Shown here: one piece after another, positions 25,349 through 34,439 of the stretch | Layout: each line of letters begins with the position of its first letter | Numbering within the stretch: position 1 is the first letter of the stretch | Source: Spongiibacteraceae bacterium | GTDB taxonomy: Bacteria > Pseudomonadota > Gammaproteobacteria > Pseudomonadales > Dasaniaceae | Direction of reading: 5' to 3' | DNA length: 35,479 nucleotides | NCBI GenBank assembly: GCA_030621845.1 | Contig: JAUXHA010000018.1 | Span: forward strand, 1-35,479 | Made by a program: the position numbers and the translations under genes | Notes under the pieces: model-generated | Databases searched by the model: none | The model's input: the letters and a program-made list of their open reading frames with translations, nothing else | What the model was told of the DNA's origin: nothing

Positions 25349-28067
25349 CTGGAAACTCCTCAGACAATAAATCCTCAACTCGACAAATGCTTGAGTAATC
25401 GCAATAGTCACAGGTTTTGGGTCGCTGTTTGGGATCGACCATCGCCTTACCGGCAATAAAATCATCCGCCAGCGCGGACAAGGTCTTTTTCCAATGCAAC
25501 TGTAACTGCTGCCAATCTTGCGTGGCCGATGCATTTTTATATTGGGGTTTAAATTGAATCAGCGGCTCCGGTGACACTTCACTACCCACGGCAATTAATT
25601 CTCGTTTTTTGATATTAACTTGCGCAAAGGCAATCCCGGCAACAGTATTTTTCTCTGCAAGCAAACGCTGATAAAGCGGCAGTTGTGGATCTTCCGGACG
25701 AGCACCCCACCATTGAGCGGGACTAATACTGGAAGCTGTTTTATAGTCAATAATCAACAGCGAACCATCATCCAGTTGATCGATTCTATCGATGCGTATT
25801 GTCAGATCAAGTGGCGCATAGCGAAAACTGAATTTTTCTTCAACGGCGTTTACCGTAAAATTTGCACGCTCGGTTTCAGTTTTAAGCCACAGCAGTAATA
25901 ATTTATGTAATCGCGCTTTTTCCAATTCACGATAACGCGGTCCAATAAGCTCCGCTTGCCGGTGCAGCAATTGAGTAAGCGAAAACTCAGCGGCATTACT
26001 GCACAAGGTGTTTTTATCATCCTCATCCAATGCCAGCAAGCTGGCTCTATCTTTCAAGATTAACCAAATCTTTTCCAGTGCAGAATGCAATAAACCGCCA
26101 CGGGCTGCAGCACTGAGGCCCAGTTCCGGCACAGGAAATGCCTTGAGCTTTAAGCGGTGGCGGGCAAAAGCCCGGAATGGACAGGCCGCCTGGCTTGCGA
26201 ATAACGCACTTCCCCCTTTAATTATTTCGTCTTCAGTCACTTTAGGTGCCATACCCGGGTCAAACACTTCCACCATCGCTGATTCAATATGCCGGCGTCG
26301 AATCTCCTGTAAGGGAGTTAATGCCAGCAACGGCTTACCCAGTAAGTCACTATCAGTGCAGCAAGAAAAAGTTGTTATCAGTGGGCTGGGCTTCAAGTCA
26401 TTGCCATCAAGCGACAAGGGATAACTTAACACGACAGTGCTAGCACTGTGTATAAAGCGTTGCAGCAAGCCTGTTGCGTAGTCCAGCTCTCGCTCTGCTG
26501 TTGCATGGGGCATGGTTTTATCACGCTGCAAGGCATAGGGTAAAAATGGGTTTGGGCTGGGGTTACCCGGCCACTGCTGTTCTGACATTGAAGCGAGCCA
26601 GAGAAAATCAAACTCAAGCCCCGCCGCCTCCAGGGTTCCGAGTATCTGCAAGGATGAATCCAGCGTCTTTGGCTGGAACACTTGCTGCGACAGGCAAGCC
26701 CTCAACGCATTCACCGCCTGGGCATAATTCATCTCTGGCTGGATAACATCCAGAGCGGACAGGCCAGCTACAATGGTGTGCCATTGCTGTACCTGCTGAA
26801 ACTCCTCACTATCCAACTTACGCTTGCCCGGCCAGTCAAGCAATTCAACCAGGCGCTTAAAAACATCTGCCCACGCTGAAGGACGCTGTTGTTTTTTCTG
26901 CGCCCTTAATACCCCGGCCTGTTGTTGTAATCCATCAGCAAAGTCCCAGTGTTGTTCGGCAAATACACTGCTTGCCATATGACGAAATTGGGCAGCATTA
27001 ATTGATTCATGGGGAGACTCATACAAACTCGTCGCCAGGCTGGCCACGGCCCTGTCATCCTGCTCATTCAGGCAATAAAATGGGGATGACAGCATTGACA
27101 GGCATTGCCGGGCTTTCAACTCGGGCAAATGCATCGCAAGTGTTTGCAGCGCCGCCGTTATTATCGGTGCCTCGATCAGTGGATAGCCTGCAGAAATATT
27201 GAATGGCAGCCCCCTTCTTGCAATTGCCGGATCAGAAAACTCGGGCTCGATGACTTGCTGGAAAATACGTTGCACACGCTTGCGTTGTTCGCTGAGATCC
27301 GGGATCACCACCGCCACAGTGACGCCGGGATGGTTTTTTAATTGCTGCTTGGACCAGACAGCTGCCGCATATATCTCTTCCGTGTAATCACTACAAGCCA
27401 GTTTGCTGACAGCGGCTGGCTGTGCCGAGCCTTGCAAATGCTCAAAGTCACCCATGAGTGCAAGCAAGTTGTTCTCCAGCGGTGACAGGCTCTCAAACCC
27501 AAGTAAGCCAATACTCTCTTCCCGTGCAAAAGTCCCTTGCTGGTAAGCGTCAATGATAATATCGAAGCGCTGACTGGAATGATGAAATCCCTGTGCCGCA
27601 CAGGTTTTTTCAAATTGATCTGCCCATTGTAAAAAAACGCTGGCATCCTCATCACCGACAAAATAGTCTCGAACACGTTGACTGGACAAAGGCTGCTGCC
27701 AATATCTCAGGGTTCTGTAGGCCGAGGAAGCCTGTTGTGCTGCGGCAGCTGTACGCATCAACGCCACATCGCTATTTTGAATAATCTGTTCCCACAGAAG
27801 CTGTTCCTGTGCAGCACTTAAGGTAAACGTAGACAATGCCATGCTATCGGCTGACAATAATAATTGCCGCCAGCATTGTTGCACCCAGGCATCGAGCGAA
27901 AACACCCTGGGTTGCTGAATCACCGCTCGCCCCAGCTGTTGTTGATGGATGGTATAGGCACTTAATAAGCGACTGGCAAGACGCTGGTTAGAGGTAATCA
28001 CCAAGCCACCCATCGTCAATCGATCAACCATTGAATGGACATTAAGCAAAGAAACCAAGGGAGTCAT
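25335..28067 (-). CDS. AddB-like PD-(D/E)XK nuclease (probable DNA repair protein, TIGR03623-like)
   Basis: A 910-residue protein of the AddB-related family described as probable DNA repair protein. The N-terminal part keeps a helicase-like layout without a Walker A (VITSNQRLASRLLSAY takes its place), so it is probably not an ATPase. Middle segments (GTLEAAGLEFDFLWLASMSEQQWPG, TAERELDYATGLL) match inactive SF1 motifs. The C-terminal nuclease has IRIDRIDQLDDG and IIDYKTAS near residue 772. A 4Fe-4S cluster is indicated by a Cys near 626 (AACPFRAFARH) and three near 889 in CDYCDYSSIC, the AddB pattern C-xn-C-x2-C-x5-C. The frame also opens at a GTG at 28094; I favour the ATG at 28067, with AGG six bases before it. 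It overlaps the AddA-like gene by 14 bp. Confidence 0.9.
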   Translation of the reverse strand: MTPLVSLLNVHSMVDRLTMGGLVITSNQRLASRLLSAYTIHQQQLGRAVIQQPRVFSLDAWVQQCWRQLLLSADSMALSTFTLSAAQEQLLWEQIIQNSDVALMRTAAAAQQASSAYRTLRYWQQPLSSQRVRDYFVGDEDASVFLQWADQFEKTCAAQGFHHSSQRFDIIIDAYQQGTFAREESIGLLGFESLSPLENNLLALMGDFEHLQGSAQPAAVSKLACSDYTEEIYAAAVWSKQQLKNHPGVTVAVVIPDLSEQRKRVQRIFQQVIEPEFSDPAIARRGLPFNISAGYPLIEAPIITAALQTLAMHLPELKARQCLSMLSSPFYCLNEQDDRAVASLATSLYESPHESINAAQFRHMASSVFAEQHWDFADGLQQQAGVLRAQKKQQRPSAWADVFKRLVELLDWPGKRKLDSEEFQQVQQWHTIVAGLSALDVIQPEMNYAQAVNALRACLSQQVFQPKTLDSSLQILGTLEAAGLEFDFLWLASMSEQQWPGNPSPNPFLPYALQRDKTMPHATAERELDYATGLLQRFIHSASTVVLSYPLSLDGNDLKPSPLITTFSCCTDSDLLGKPLLALTPLQEIRRRHIESAMVEVFDPGMAPKVTEDEIIKGGSALFASQAACPFRAFARHRLKLKAFPVPELGLSAAARGGLLHSALEKIWLILKDRASLLALDEDDKNTLCSNAAEFSLTQLLHRQAELIGPRYRELEKARLHKLLLLWLKTETERANFTVNAVEEKFSFRYAPLDLTIRIDRIDQLDDGSLLIIDYKTASSISPAQWWGARPEDPQLPLYQRLLAEKNTVAGIAFAQVNIKKRELIAVGSEVSPEPLIQFKPQYKNASATQDWQQLQLHWKKTLSALADDFIAGKAMVDPKQRPKTCDYCDYSSICRVEDLLSEEFPDEAQ

Positions 28068-28265
28068 AATCAGCCTGATAGTATTATTAGCCACGATTGT
28101 AACCGTCAGGCATCTGCTTTAAAACGTAGCTAAGCGAGAAAATAATTATTAGTCCCAGTCTCCCAATAACGGTCAGGAATCAGCTACAATAGCCGGTTGC
28201 GATCACCTGCCCGGGCAAACTTAATGCCGGGGTGGATACAGAACAGGGCATAAGCCGGGAACAAA
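28068..28265. promoter_or_regulatory. Divergent region between addB-like gene and aroF
   Basis: About 200 bases with both divergent promoters. TACAAT at 28185-28190 is a possible -10 for aroF without a good -35. A perfect 10-bp palindrome, TGCCCGGGCA at 28208-28217, lies in the aroF leader. No TyrR-box-like TGTAAA-N6-TTTACA was found. Confidence 0.3.
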
Positions 28266-29345
28266 ATGATGAAAGACCCCGTAGTAGAGAATCTAAATGT
28301 TAAATCACAGGAGATATTAATTACTCCTCAGCAGCTCAAGGCTGAGGTGCCGATGTCTTCGACGGCGCGCCAGCTAATAGCTGAGAGCCGTGAGGTTATC
28401 CGCAATATATTGGATGGCAAAGATCACCGCATGTTTATTGTTGTTGGCCCCTGCTCAATCCATGATGTCGATGCCGCCATTGACTATGCTCAACGGCTAA
28501 AGAAACTGGCCGATGAAGTGGCCGATACACTTTATATTGTTATGCGTGTCTATTTTGAAAAACCCCGTACCACGGTAGGCTGGAAGGGTTTGATCAATGA
28601 TCCTCACCTGAACGATACCTTCAAAATCCAGCAAGGCCTGCATATTGGTCGCAAACTACTGCTTGATATTGCCGAGATAGGTTTACCTACCTCTACCGAA
28701 GCGCTAGACCCTATTTCCCCGCAGTATATGCAGGATGCGATCACCTGGTCGGCCATTGGTGCCCGCACCACTGAATCACAGACTCACCGTGAAATGGCCA
28801 GTGGCCTATCTTCGGGCGTGGGTTTTAAAAATGGTACCGATGGTGGTCTTGCTGTGGCAATGAACGCCTTGAACTCAGCCTCTAATCCCCATCGCTTTCT
28901 GGGTATTAACAACCAGGGCCAGGTTTCTATCATCCATACCAGTGGCAACCCCTACGCCCATATCGTACTGCGCGGTGGCTCTAACGGCCCGAACTATGAT
29001 GCTGCCCATATCAGTCAATGCGAGCAGCAACTGGCGAAATTTAATATTCCCGAAAACATCATGGTTGACTGTTCCCATGCCAACTCCAGCAAAAAACCTG
29101 AGCTGCAGCCACTGGTGATGGACAATATCACCACCCAGATAGTGGAAGGCAATAACTCCATCGTGGCATTGATGATAGAGAGTAATATCAATGAGGGTAA
29201 CCAGAGTATTCCCGAAGACCTCAGCCAACTCGCCTACGGCGTTTCTGTGACCGATGCTTGTATTGACTGGGACACTACCGAACAGGCGATCAGGGCCATG
29301 CGGGATAAATTAAAGCAACGATTACCCCAGCGTGAAAGAGCGTAA
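28266..29345 (+). CDS. aroF: 3-deoxy-7-phosphoheptulonate (DAHP) synthase, AroF type
   Basis: A 359-residue class I DAHP synthase, which condenses phosphoenolpyruvate and erythrose 4-phosphate in the first step of the shikimate pathway. The metal and substrate residues are present: C63 in VVGPCSIHD, the KPRTTVGWKGL loop near 100, GARTTESQTHREMASGLS, GFKNGTDGG and VDCSHANSSKK. Several stretches (TEALDPISPQY, HRFLGINNQGQV, MIESNINEGNQS, YGVSVTDACIDW) agree better with E. coli AroF, the tyrosine-sensitive isozyme, than with AroG or AroH. Tyrosine inhibition is therefore likely but untested. Two ATGs open the frame (28266 and 28269); either could be used. A bidirectional terminator follows the stop. 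Confidence 0.95.
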   Translation: MMKDPVVENLNVKSQEILITPQQLKAEVPMSSTARQLIAESREVIRNILDGKDHRMFIVVGPCSIHDVDAAIDYAQRLKKLADEVADTLYIVMRVYFEKPRTTVGWKGLINDPHLNDTFKIQQGLHIGRKLLLDIAEIGLPTSTEALDPISPQYMQDAITWSAIGARTTESQTHREMASGLSSGVGFKNGTDGGLAVAMNALNSASNPHRFLGINNQGQVSIIHTSGNPYAHIVLRGGSNGPNYDAAHISQCEQQLAKFNIPENIMVDCSHANSSKKPELQPLVMDNITTQIVEGNNSIVALMIESNINEGNQSIPEDLSQLAYGVSVTDACIDWDTTEQAIRAMRDKLKQRLPQRERA

Positions 29346-29349
29346 AACT

Positions 29350-29378
29350 AAAAAAGCCGCGATTATCGCGGCTTTTTT
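29350..29378. terminator. Bidirectional rho-independent terminator of aroF and nfuA
   Basis: GCCGCGA (29356-29362), loop TTA, and TCGCGGC (29366-29372) form a perfect 7-bp GC-rich stem flanked by an A-run (29350-29355) and a T-run (29373-29378), which also pair. It lies between the convergent aroF (stop at 29345) and nfuA (end at 29392), so it should terminate both transcripts. Confidence 0.93.
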
Positions 29379-29391
29379 ACTAAACAATGAT

Positions 29392-30018
29392 TTATTTAAA
29401 ATAGGCCTGGGAACGGTCGGTATGATCGGTAATATCGCGCACCGCGGTAAGCTGGGGTATTTGCTCGATCAGGGATTTCTCGACGCCGTCCTTTAAGGTC
29501 ATATCAACCATGCCACAACCCTGGCAGCCACCACCAAACTGTAAAATCGCAATGCACTGTTGCTCTTCTTCTACCACTTCCATCAGTGACACTTCACCAC
29601 CATGGGATGCCAGCGAAGGGTTTACCTCATTGTATAAAACATAATTAATCCGGTCTTCAATCGAGCTGTTGTCATTGACCTGGGGTAGCTTTGCATTGGG
29701 TGCTTTAATCGTTAACTGGCCGCCCATTCTGTCTTTGGCATAATCAACAAAGGCATCCTCAAGAAAAGGCAAACTGCGCTGCTCAAAGCGTGCCGTAAAT
29801 TCATCATACTCAACCAGATGATCAGTATCGTCTTCATCATCTGCACGGCAATAGGCGATACAAGTTTCTGCCTTGGGCGTACCCGGCTGGTTCACAAACA
29901 AGCGAATACCGGTAACATCACCTTCCTGGGAGGACAGTAACTCAGCCAGGTATTGCCGGGCTGACTCGGTAATTGTGAGATTTACCGGCTCGCGGGTCTC
30001 TGGCACTGCATCTGACAT
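29392..30018 (-). CDS. nfuA: Fe/S biogenesis scaffold protein NfuA
   Basis: A 208-residue NfuA with two domains. The N-terminal domain (about 1-105) is a degenerate A-type carrier fold ([37 protein letters not shown]). The C-terminal NifU-like domain at about 115-195 has the cluster-binding motif C165-Q-G-C168 in [16 protein letters not shown] dimer holds a 4Fe-4S cluster between the two CxxC motifs and passes it to client enzymes, especially under oxidative stress or iron limitation. The ATG at 30018 is preceded by AGAGG with an 8-base spacing. It is a single gene converging on aroF through a shared terminator and divergent from metH. Confidence 0.96.
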   Translation of the reverse strand: MSDAVPETREPVNLTITESARQYLAELLSSQEGDVTGIRLFVNQPGTPKAETCIAYCRADDEDDTDHLVEYDEFTARFEQRSLPFLEDAFVDYAKDRMGGQLTIKAPNAKLPQVNDNSSIEDRINYVLYNEVNPSLASHGGEVSLMEVVEEEQQCIAILQFGGGCQGCGMVDMTLKDGVEKSLIEQIPQLTAVRDITDHTDRSQAYFK

Positions 30019-30300
30019 GGTCTACGCCTCTTCTGGGTATGATCTGTTGCTTTACTGTAGTCATCCCATTATTGCCAATACCGGGCGATACCCCAGGCAG
30101 GGACCAACTTAATTAACTGAAAGCTATATCAAAATATATTGATATAGATTACAATCGCACGCTTCCGGCATCACTGGAATATCTTATTATACCTCCAAAC
30201 TGTCATGCTAGAGAAGTACAGCGTTGGATATTCACCTTATAATTAAATGATTAACCCATGATTTATAAAGGGTTTTTGATTGCCACCTGATAGAAATAAC
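30019..30300. promoter_or_regulatory. Divergent control region nfuA/metH with a 22-bp dyad
   Basis: A 282-base divergent region. It includes a 22-bp near-perfect dyad at 30125-30146 followed closely by TACAAT (30150-30155), a possible metH -10. A second TATAAT lies at 30238-30243 without a well-spaced -35. I see no clear cobalamin or SAM riboswitch: no B12-box-like sequence or compact multi-helix core could be recognised by eye. No small gene is evident. Confidence 0.45.
30125..30146. promoter_or_regulatory. 22-bp dyad upstream of metH, candidate repressor operator
   Basis: TATATCAA (30125-30132) and TTGATATA (30139-30146) are perfect 8-bp reverse complements around AATATA; 20 of 22 positions are symmetric. 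The dyad ends four bases before a possible -10 (TACAAT at 30150-30155) and would cover its -35, as expected for a repressor site. The ATATC-AA...TT-GATAT shape recalls operators of ArsR-type SAH-responsive SahR regulators of methionine genes, but I am working from memory and cannot confirm the match. Confidence 0.5.
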
Positions 30301-33300
30301 ATGACCGAAAGAAAGCAACGTATCGAAACTCTTCAGCAAGCCCTGGCGAAACGAATCCTTATTATTGATGGTGCAATGGGTAGCATGATTCAAAACTATG
30401 CGCTGGAGGAGGCAGATTTCCGTGGTGAACGGCTGGCAGACTACCCACGGGATGTTAAGGGTAATAACGACCTGCTTTCAATAACACAGCCGCATATCAT
30501 CACCGAAATTCATCGCGCTTACCTCGAAGCAGGCGCCGATATTATTGAGACCAACACGTTTAATTCGACAAAAATAGCCCAGGGTGATTACCAGCTGGAA
30601 GCATTGTCTTACGAAATTAATACCGCAGCAGCCAAACTGGCACGGGTCGCTGCCGATGAGTTTAACGTGAAAACCCCGCAAAAACCCCGCTTTGTTGCCG
30701 GTGTCATTGGCCCAACACCTCGTACCGCATCGATATCACCGGATGTCAATGACCCCGGTGCCCGCAACGTCACCTTCGATCAGCTTGCTGAGGACTACTA
30801 CCAGTCCTGTGAGGCGCTGCTAAAGGGTGATGTTGATATCATTCTTATTGAGACCGTTTTCGATACCCTCAATGCCAAGGCAGCGATTTACGGGGTAAAA
30901 AACTGTTTCAGGGATATGGCTGTCGAACTGCCCATTATGATAACGGTAACCTTTCCTGATTTGAGCGGGCGCGTGCTGTCCGGGCAAAACCCTGAAGCGT
31001 TCTGGAATGCCATCGCCCATGCTAAACCCCTGATCGTCGGGGCTAACTGTGGCAGGCGTTTTAAGGAAATCCGTCCTTTCGTGGAGGAACTCGCCAACGT
31101 CGCTGACTGCTATTTCAGCGGTCATTTTAATGCCGGACTACCCAATGCCTTTGGTGAATATGATGAAACGCCGGAGATTATGTTTGATGACTTACATGAA
31201 TTTGCCCAGCGGGGCTTTCTGAATCTGGTGGGAGGGTGCTGCGGCACTACACCGGAGCACATTACAGCCATTGCCAAGGCAGCCGAGGGGCTGCCCCCCC
31301 GCAGCGTACAGCAGCCACCGATTGCTTGCCGACTCAGCGGTCTTGAAGCTTTTAACATCAGCAGTGACTCATTGTTTGTAAACGTGGGTGAACGTTGTAA
31401 TGTCACCGGCTCTGCGCGTTTTAAACGCCTGGTGCTGGAGGGAGACTATGACACCGCACTGGCCGTCGCCAGGGAGCAGGTCGAAAATGGCGCACAGATT
31501 ATCGACATTAACATGGATGAAGGCATGCTCGATGCTGAACATGCCATGGTCACCTTTTTAAACCTGATTGCCTCGGAACCGGATATTTCCCGGGTACCGA
31601 TCATGGTCGACTCCTCGAAATGGGAGGTGATTGAAGCTGGCTTGAAATGTATACAGGGCAAAGCGATAGTCAATTCAATTAGCCTCAAGGAAGGTGAGCA
31701 GGCCTTTATTGAAAAAGCGCAAAAATGCATGGACTACGGAGCAGCGGTAGTCATTATGGCCTTTGATGAAGACGGTCAGGCCGATACACAGGCAAGAAAA
31801 ATCGCCATCTGCCAACGCTCCTATCACCTTCTGCTAGACAAACTGGGCTTCTCACCCCAGGACATTATTTTCGACCCCAATATCTTTGCCGTTGCCACAG
31901 GTATTGAGGAGCACAATAATTACGCCGTTGATTTTATTCAAGCCACGCGATTCATAAAAGCAGAGCTACCCTACGCCTTGATTTCAGGGGGCGTCAGTAA
32001 CGTTTCGTTCTCTTTCCGCGGTAATAACCCCGTACGGGAAGCCATTCACTCGGTGTTTTTATATCACGCCATAAAAGCCGGTATGGATATGGGCATCGTT
32101 AACGCCAGTCAACTGGCTGTTTACGATGAACTGCCAGAAGAATTACGAGAACATGTTGAGGACGTCATTCTTAACCGTAGAGACGATGCGACTGAGCGTT
32201 TACTGGATATTGCCGCCAAATATGCGGGTAATAATGCAATCAAGGAACAGGACAATCCACTGTGGCGCCAATGGCCGGTAGCGAAGCGAATTGAACATGC
32301 CCTGGTTAAAGGCATCACTGACTTTATCGTAGATGATGCAGAAGAAGCGCGACAATTATCCGAGCAGCCCATTGATGTGATTGAAGGCCCATTGATGGAT
32401 GGCATGAACGTAGTCGGCGATTTATTCGGTGATGGCAAGATGTTTCTGCCCCAGGTGGTAAAGAGCGCCCGCGTTATGAAACAGGCGGTCGCTCATTTAC
32501 AACCTTTCATTGAAGATGAAAAGGAACAAGGTTCGCGCTTCAATGGCAAAATCATCATGGCGACTGTAAAAGGCGATGTTCATGATATCGGCAAGAATAT
32601 TGTTGGCGTGGTATTACAGTGTAATAACTTCGAGGTGGTGGACCTTGGGGTGATGGTATCCTGCGAGGAAATTCTTCGGGCTGCCCGGGAACAAAAGGCT
32701 GACATTATTGGACTCAGCGGCTTAATCACACCCTCACTCGATGAGATGGTTCATGTCGCCAGGGAAATGCAGCGCCAGGGCTTGTCTATCCCGCTGATGA
32801 TTGGCGGGGCAACTACCTCAAAAGCCCATACCGCAGTAAAAATTGAGCCGCAGTTCAGTAACTCGCCCACCGTATATGTACCAGATGCTTCACGCAGTGT
32901 GGCAATTACCAGTGAGTTAATGAATACTAAATCCCGCGACACTGGATGGCAGAAGCGTCAAGCGGAATACGCGATAATCAGGGAGCGTATTGCCAACCGC
33001 CAGCCCAAAAAGAAGCTGCTGAGTTACCAGCAATCTGTAGACAATGGCTTGTCCATCGATTGGGAAAATTATATACCGCCCAAGCCCACTATTGATGGTA
33101 CCAGGGTGTTTGAAGATTACCCGCTGCAATCACTCATAGAAACCATCGATTGGACACCGTTTTTTATTACCTGGGATTTGGCAGGAAAATATCCCAACAT
33201 TCTCACTGATGAGAAAGTCGGTGCAGCAGCGACTACGCTGTTCAATGATGCCCAGATGATGTTAAAAAGAATTGTCGATGAAAAATTACTCACCGCAAAA

Positions 33301-33996
33301 GCAGTTATTGGTTTTTGGCCAGCGGCAAGAACAAGCAGCGATGACATCAGTGTTTATAGTGATGAGAGCCGAACAGAATGTCTTGCTACGCTGCATCAGT
33401 TGCGCCAGCAAAGCGACAAGCCCAATGCTAAACCCAACCTCAGCCTGGCCGATTTTATCGCTCCGGCTGACTCCCCTGCCCGCGATTATATTGGTGGTTT
33501 TGTGGTTACCGCCGGTATTGGCGCCGAACAACAGGCACAGGCCTTTGAGCAGGCGGGCGATGATTACAATGCAATAATGATTAAAGCGCTGGCGGACAGG
33601 TTGGCGGAATCCTTTGCCGAGCATATGCACTTGCGCGTCCGCAAAGAGCTATGGGCATACGCTAGCGATGAGCAATTGAGTAACAAGGCCTTAATCAAAG
33701 AGCAGTATACCGGCATTCGTCCTGCCCCCGGTTATCCTGCCTGCCCGGATCACACCGAAAAAGGTACGCTGTTCACCCTGCTAAACGCTGAGCGGGCTAT
33801 AGGCACAAGCCTCACTGAGCATTATGCAATGACGCCTGCGGCCTCGGTCAGTGGTTTTTATTACTCTCATCCCCAATCACAATACTTTGCCGTGGGTAAA
33901 ATAGGCAAAGACCAGGTTGAAAGCCTTGCTGAGCGCAAGCAAATGCCAGTTGAAGCACTGGAGCGCTGGCTGTCTCCGGTACTGAATTACCTGTAA
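30301..33996 (+). CDS. metH: Cobalamin-dependent methionine synthase
   Basis: A 1231-residue MetH (E. coli 1227) that transfers a methyl group from methyltetrahydrofolate through cobalamin to homocysteine. Domains in order are homocysteine-binding (about 1-330; zinc ligands C250 in GANC and C313/C314 in [10 protein letters not shown]), pterin-binding (from [18 protein letters not shown]), cobalamin cap and Rossmann domains (lower cobalt ligand H761 in GDVHDIGKN) and SAM-dependent reactivation ([19 protein letters not shown]). An in-frame TTG at 30280 extends the frame by seven codons; I chose the ATG at 30301, which fits the family N-terminus, although no strong ribosome-binding site precedes it. 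One oddity is that the loop after C250 reads GRRFKEI where most MetH have a NCALG-type sequence. Confidence 0.95.
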   Translation: MTERKQRIETLQQALAKRILIIDGAMGSMIQNYALEEADFRGERLADYPRDVKGNNDLLSITQPHIITEIHRAYLEAGADIIETNTFNSTKIAQGDYQLEALSYEINTAAAKLARVAADEFNVKTPQKPRFVAGVIGPTPRTASISPDVNDPGARNVTFDQLAEDYYQSCEALLKGDVDIILIETVFDTLNAKAAIYGVKNCFRDMAVELPIMITVTFPDLSGRVLSGQNPEAFWNAIAHAKPLIVGANCGRRFKEIRPFVEELANVADCYFSGHFNAGLPNAFGEYDETPEIMFDDLHEFAQRGFLNLVGGCCGTTPEHITAIAKAAEGLPPRSVQQPPIACRLSGLEAFNISSDSLFVNVGERCNVTGSARFKRLVLEGDYDTALAVAREQVENGAQIIDINMDEGMLDAEHAMVTFLNLIASEPDISRVPIMVDSSKWEVIEAGLKCIQGKAIVNSISLKEGEQAFIEKAQKCMDYGAAVVIMAFDEDGQADTQARKIAICQRSYHLLLDKLGFSPQDIIFDPNIFAVATGIEEHNNYAVDFIQATRFIKAELPYALISGGVSNVSFSFRGNNPVREAIHSVFLYHAIKAGMDMGIVNASQLAVYDELPEELREHVEDVILNRRDDATERLLDIAAKYAGNNAIKEQDNPLWRQWPVAKRIEHALVKGITDFIVDDAEEARQLSEQPIDVIEGPLMDGMNVVGDLFGDGKMFLPQVVKSARVMKQAVAHLQPFIEDEKEQGSRFNGKIIMATVKGDVHDIGKNIVGVVLQCNNFEVVDLGVMVSCEEILRAAREQKADIIGLSGLITPSLDEMVHVAREMQRQGLSIPLMIGGATTSKAHTAVKIEPQFSNSPTVYVPDASRSVAITSELMNTKSRDTGWQKRQAEYAIIRERIANRQPKKKLLSYQQSVDNGLSIDWENYIPPKPTIDGTRVFEDYPLQSLIETIDWTPFFITWDLAGKYPNILTDEKVGAAATTLFNDAQMMLKRIVDEKLLTAKAVIGFWPAARTSSDDISVYSDESRTECLATLHQLRQQSDKPNAKPNLSLADFIAPADSPARDYIGGFVVTAGIGAEQQAQAFEQAGDDYNAIMIKALADRLAESFAEHMHLRVRKELWAYASDEQLSNKALIKEQYTGIRPAPGYPACPDHTEKGTLFTLLNAERAIGTSLTEHYAMTPAASVSGFYYSHPQSQYFAVGKIGKDQVESLAERKQMPVEALERWLSPVLNYL

Positions 33997-34143
33997 CCCG
34001 GTTACGGCTAATCATAAAGCGGCAACGCTAATGTCGGGCAGTAACACGAAGAGTATCGGGGGGACGCAAGCCTGGAGTACGGGGCGCCGGAGCAGCGAGT
34101 GGTCTGTTACTTACTTAATGAGTAGTATCCACAACCCGCTGTG
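33997..34143. other. GC-rich intergenic stretch after metH with inverted repeat
   Basis: No gene is visible. AGTAACA (34040-34046) and TGTTACT (34105-34111) are perfect 7-bp reverse complements enclosing 58 bases that are strikingly G-rich (GGGGGG at about 34058-34063, and CGGGGCGCCGG near 34080-34090). The enclosed part could fold as a structured RNA, or the whole could be one copy of a dispersed intergenic repeat. No T-run supports an intrinsic terminator for metH. Confidence 0.35.
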
Positions 34144-34260
34144 TTACTGACCTGACAACCAAAAGACAAATGATGATACACAAACAGCTATGACCGCTAT
34201 AGTGGCGATCGCATCCACAAATCCGTCATTATATTCCTGTCCTGATTCATTCTCAGACAT
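34144..34260 (-). CDS. Small single-helix membrane protein, 38 residues, unknown function
   Basis: A short minus-strand frame from ATG at 34260 to TAA at 34146-34144. The first 16 residues are acidic and polar (MSENESGQEYNDGFVD), followed by a hydrophobic helix AIATIAVIAVCVSSFVFWL ending in SGQ. This is the layout of a one-pass small membrane protein. A purine-rich GAGAGA lies about six bases before the ATG. It is antisense to the flanking metH and cysI genes, so it needs its own promoter in the AT-rich sequence to its right. I recognise no family, but composition and ribosome-binding site make a real gene plausible. Confidence 0.6.
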   Translation of the reverse strand: MSENESGQEYNDGFVDAIATIAVIAVCVSSFVFWLSGQ

Positions 34261-34439
34261 AGTCAATCTCTCATTTTATTGATAGTAACAAAGCGCGACA
34301 GTATAACAGCTTTTCCCAGCATGCTTAGCTAATATTTCCCCGTTTTTCATAAACTTAACTCGATTGTGCAAGACAATTTTAGTATTATCAGCAGCCGTTT
34401 CAGCGGCACATAAGCGAACCAAGCACAGGTTTACGATTG
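34261..34439. promoter_or_regulatory. Divergent region between the small membrane gene and cysI
   Basis: About 180 AT-rich bases holding the promoters of both neighbours. TATTAT at 34383-34388 is a possible cysI -10, without a convincing -35. CAGG about ten bases before the cysI ATG is the likely ribosome-binding site. No recognisable CysB site was found by eye. Confidence 0.3.

Noticed and set aside
25349-25534. 62-residue N-terminal extension of the AddA-like protein
   Set aside because: It lies inside the 3' end of the AddB-like gene in another frame, is not family-like, and a strong GAGGAG site precedes the internal ATG at 25348.
26008-26424. 138-residue plus-strand frame opposite the AddB-like gene
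   Set aside because: Serine-rich antisense shadow without start signals or recognisable domain.
30280-30300. TTG start of metH seven codons upstream
   Set aside because: No ribosome-binding site, and the added residues do not match the MetH N-terminus; the ATG at 30301 fits better.
30019-30300. Cobalamin or SAM riboswitch upstream of metH
   Set aside because: No B12-box-like segment or characteristic helix set could be seen; the dyad at 30125-30146 explains control better. A covariance-model search would decide.
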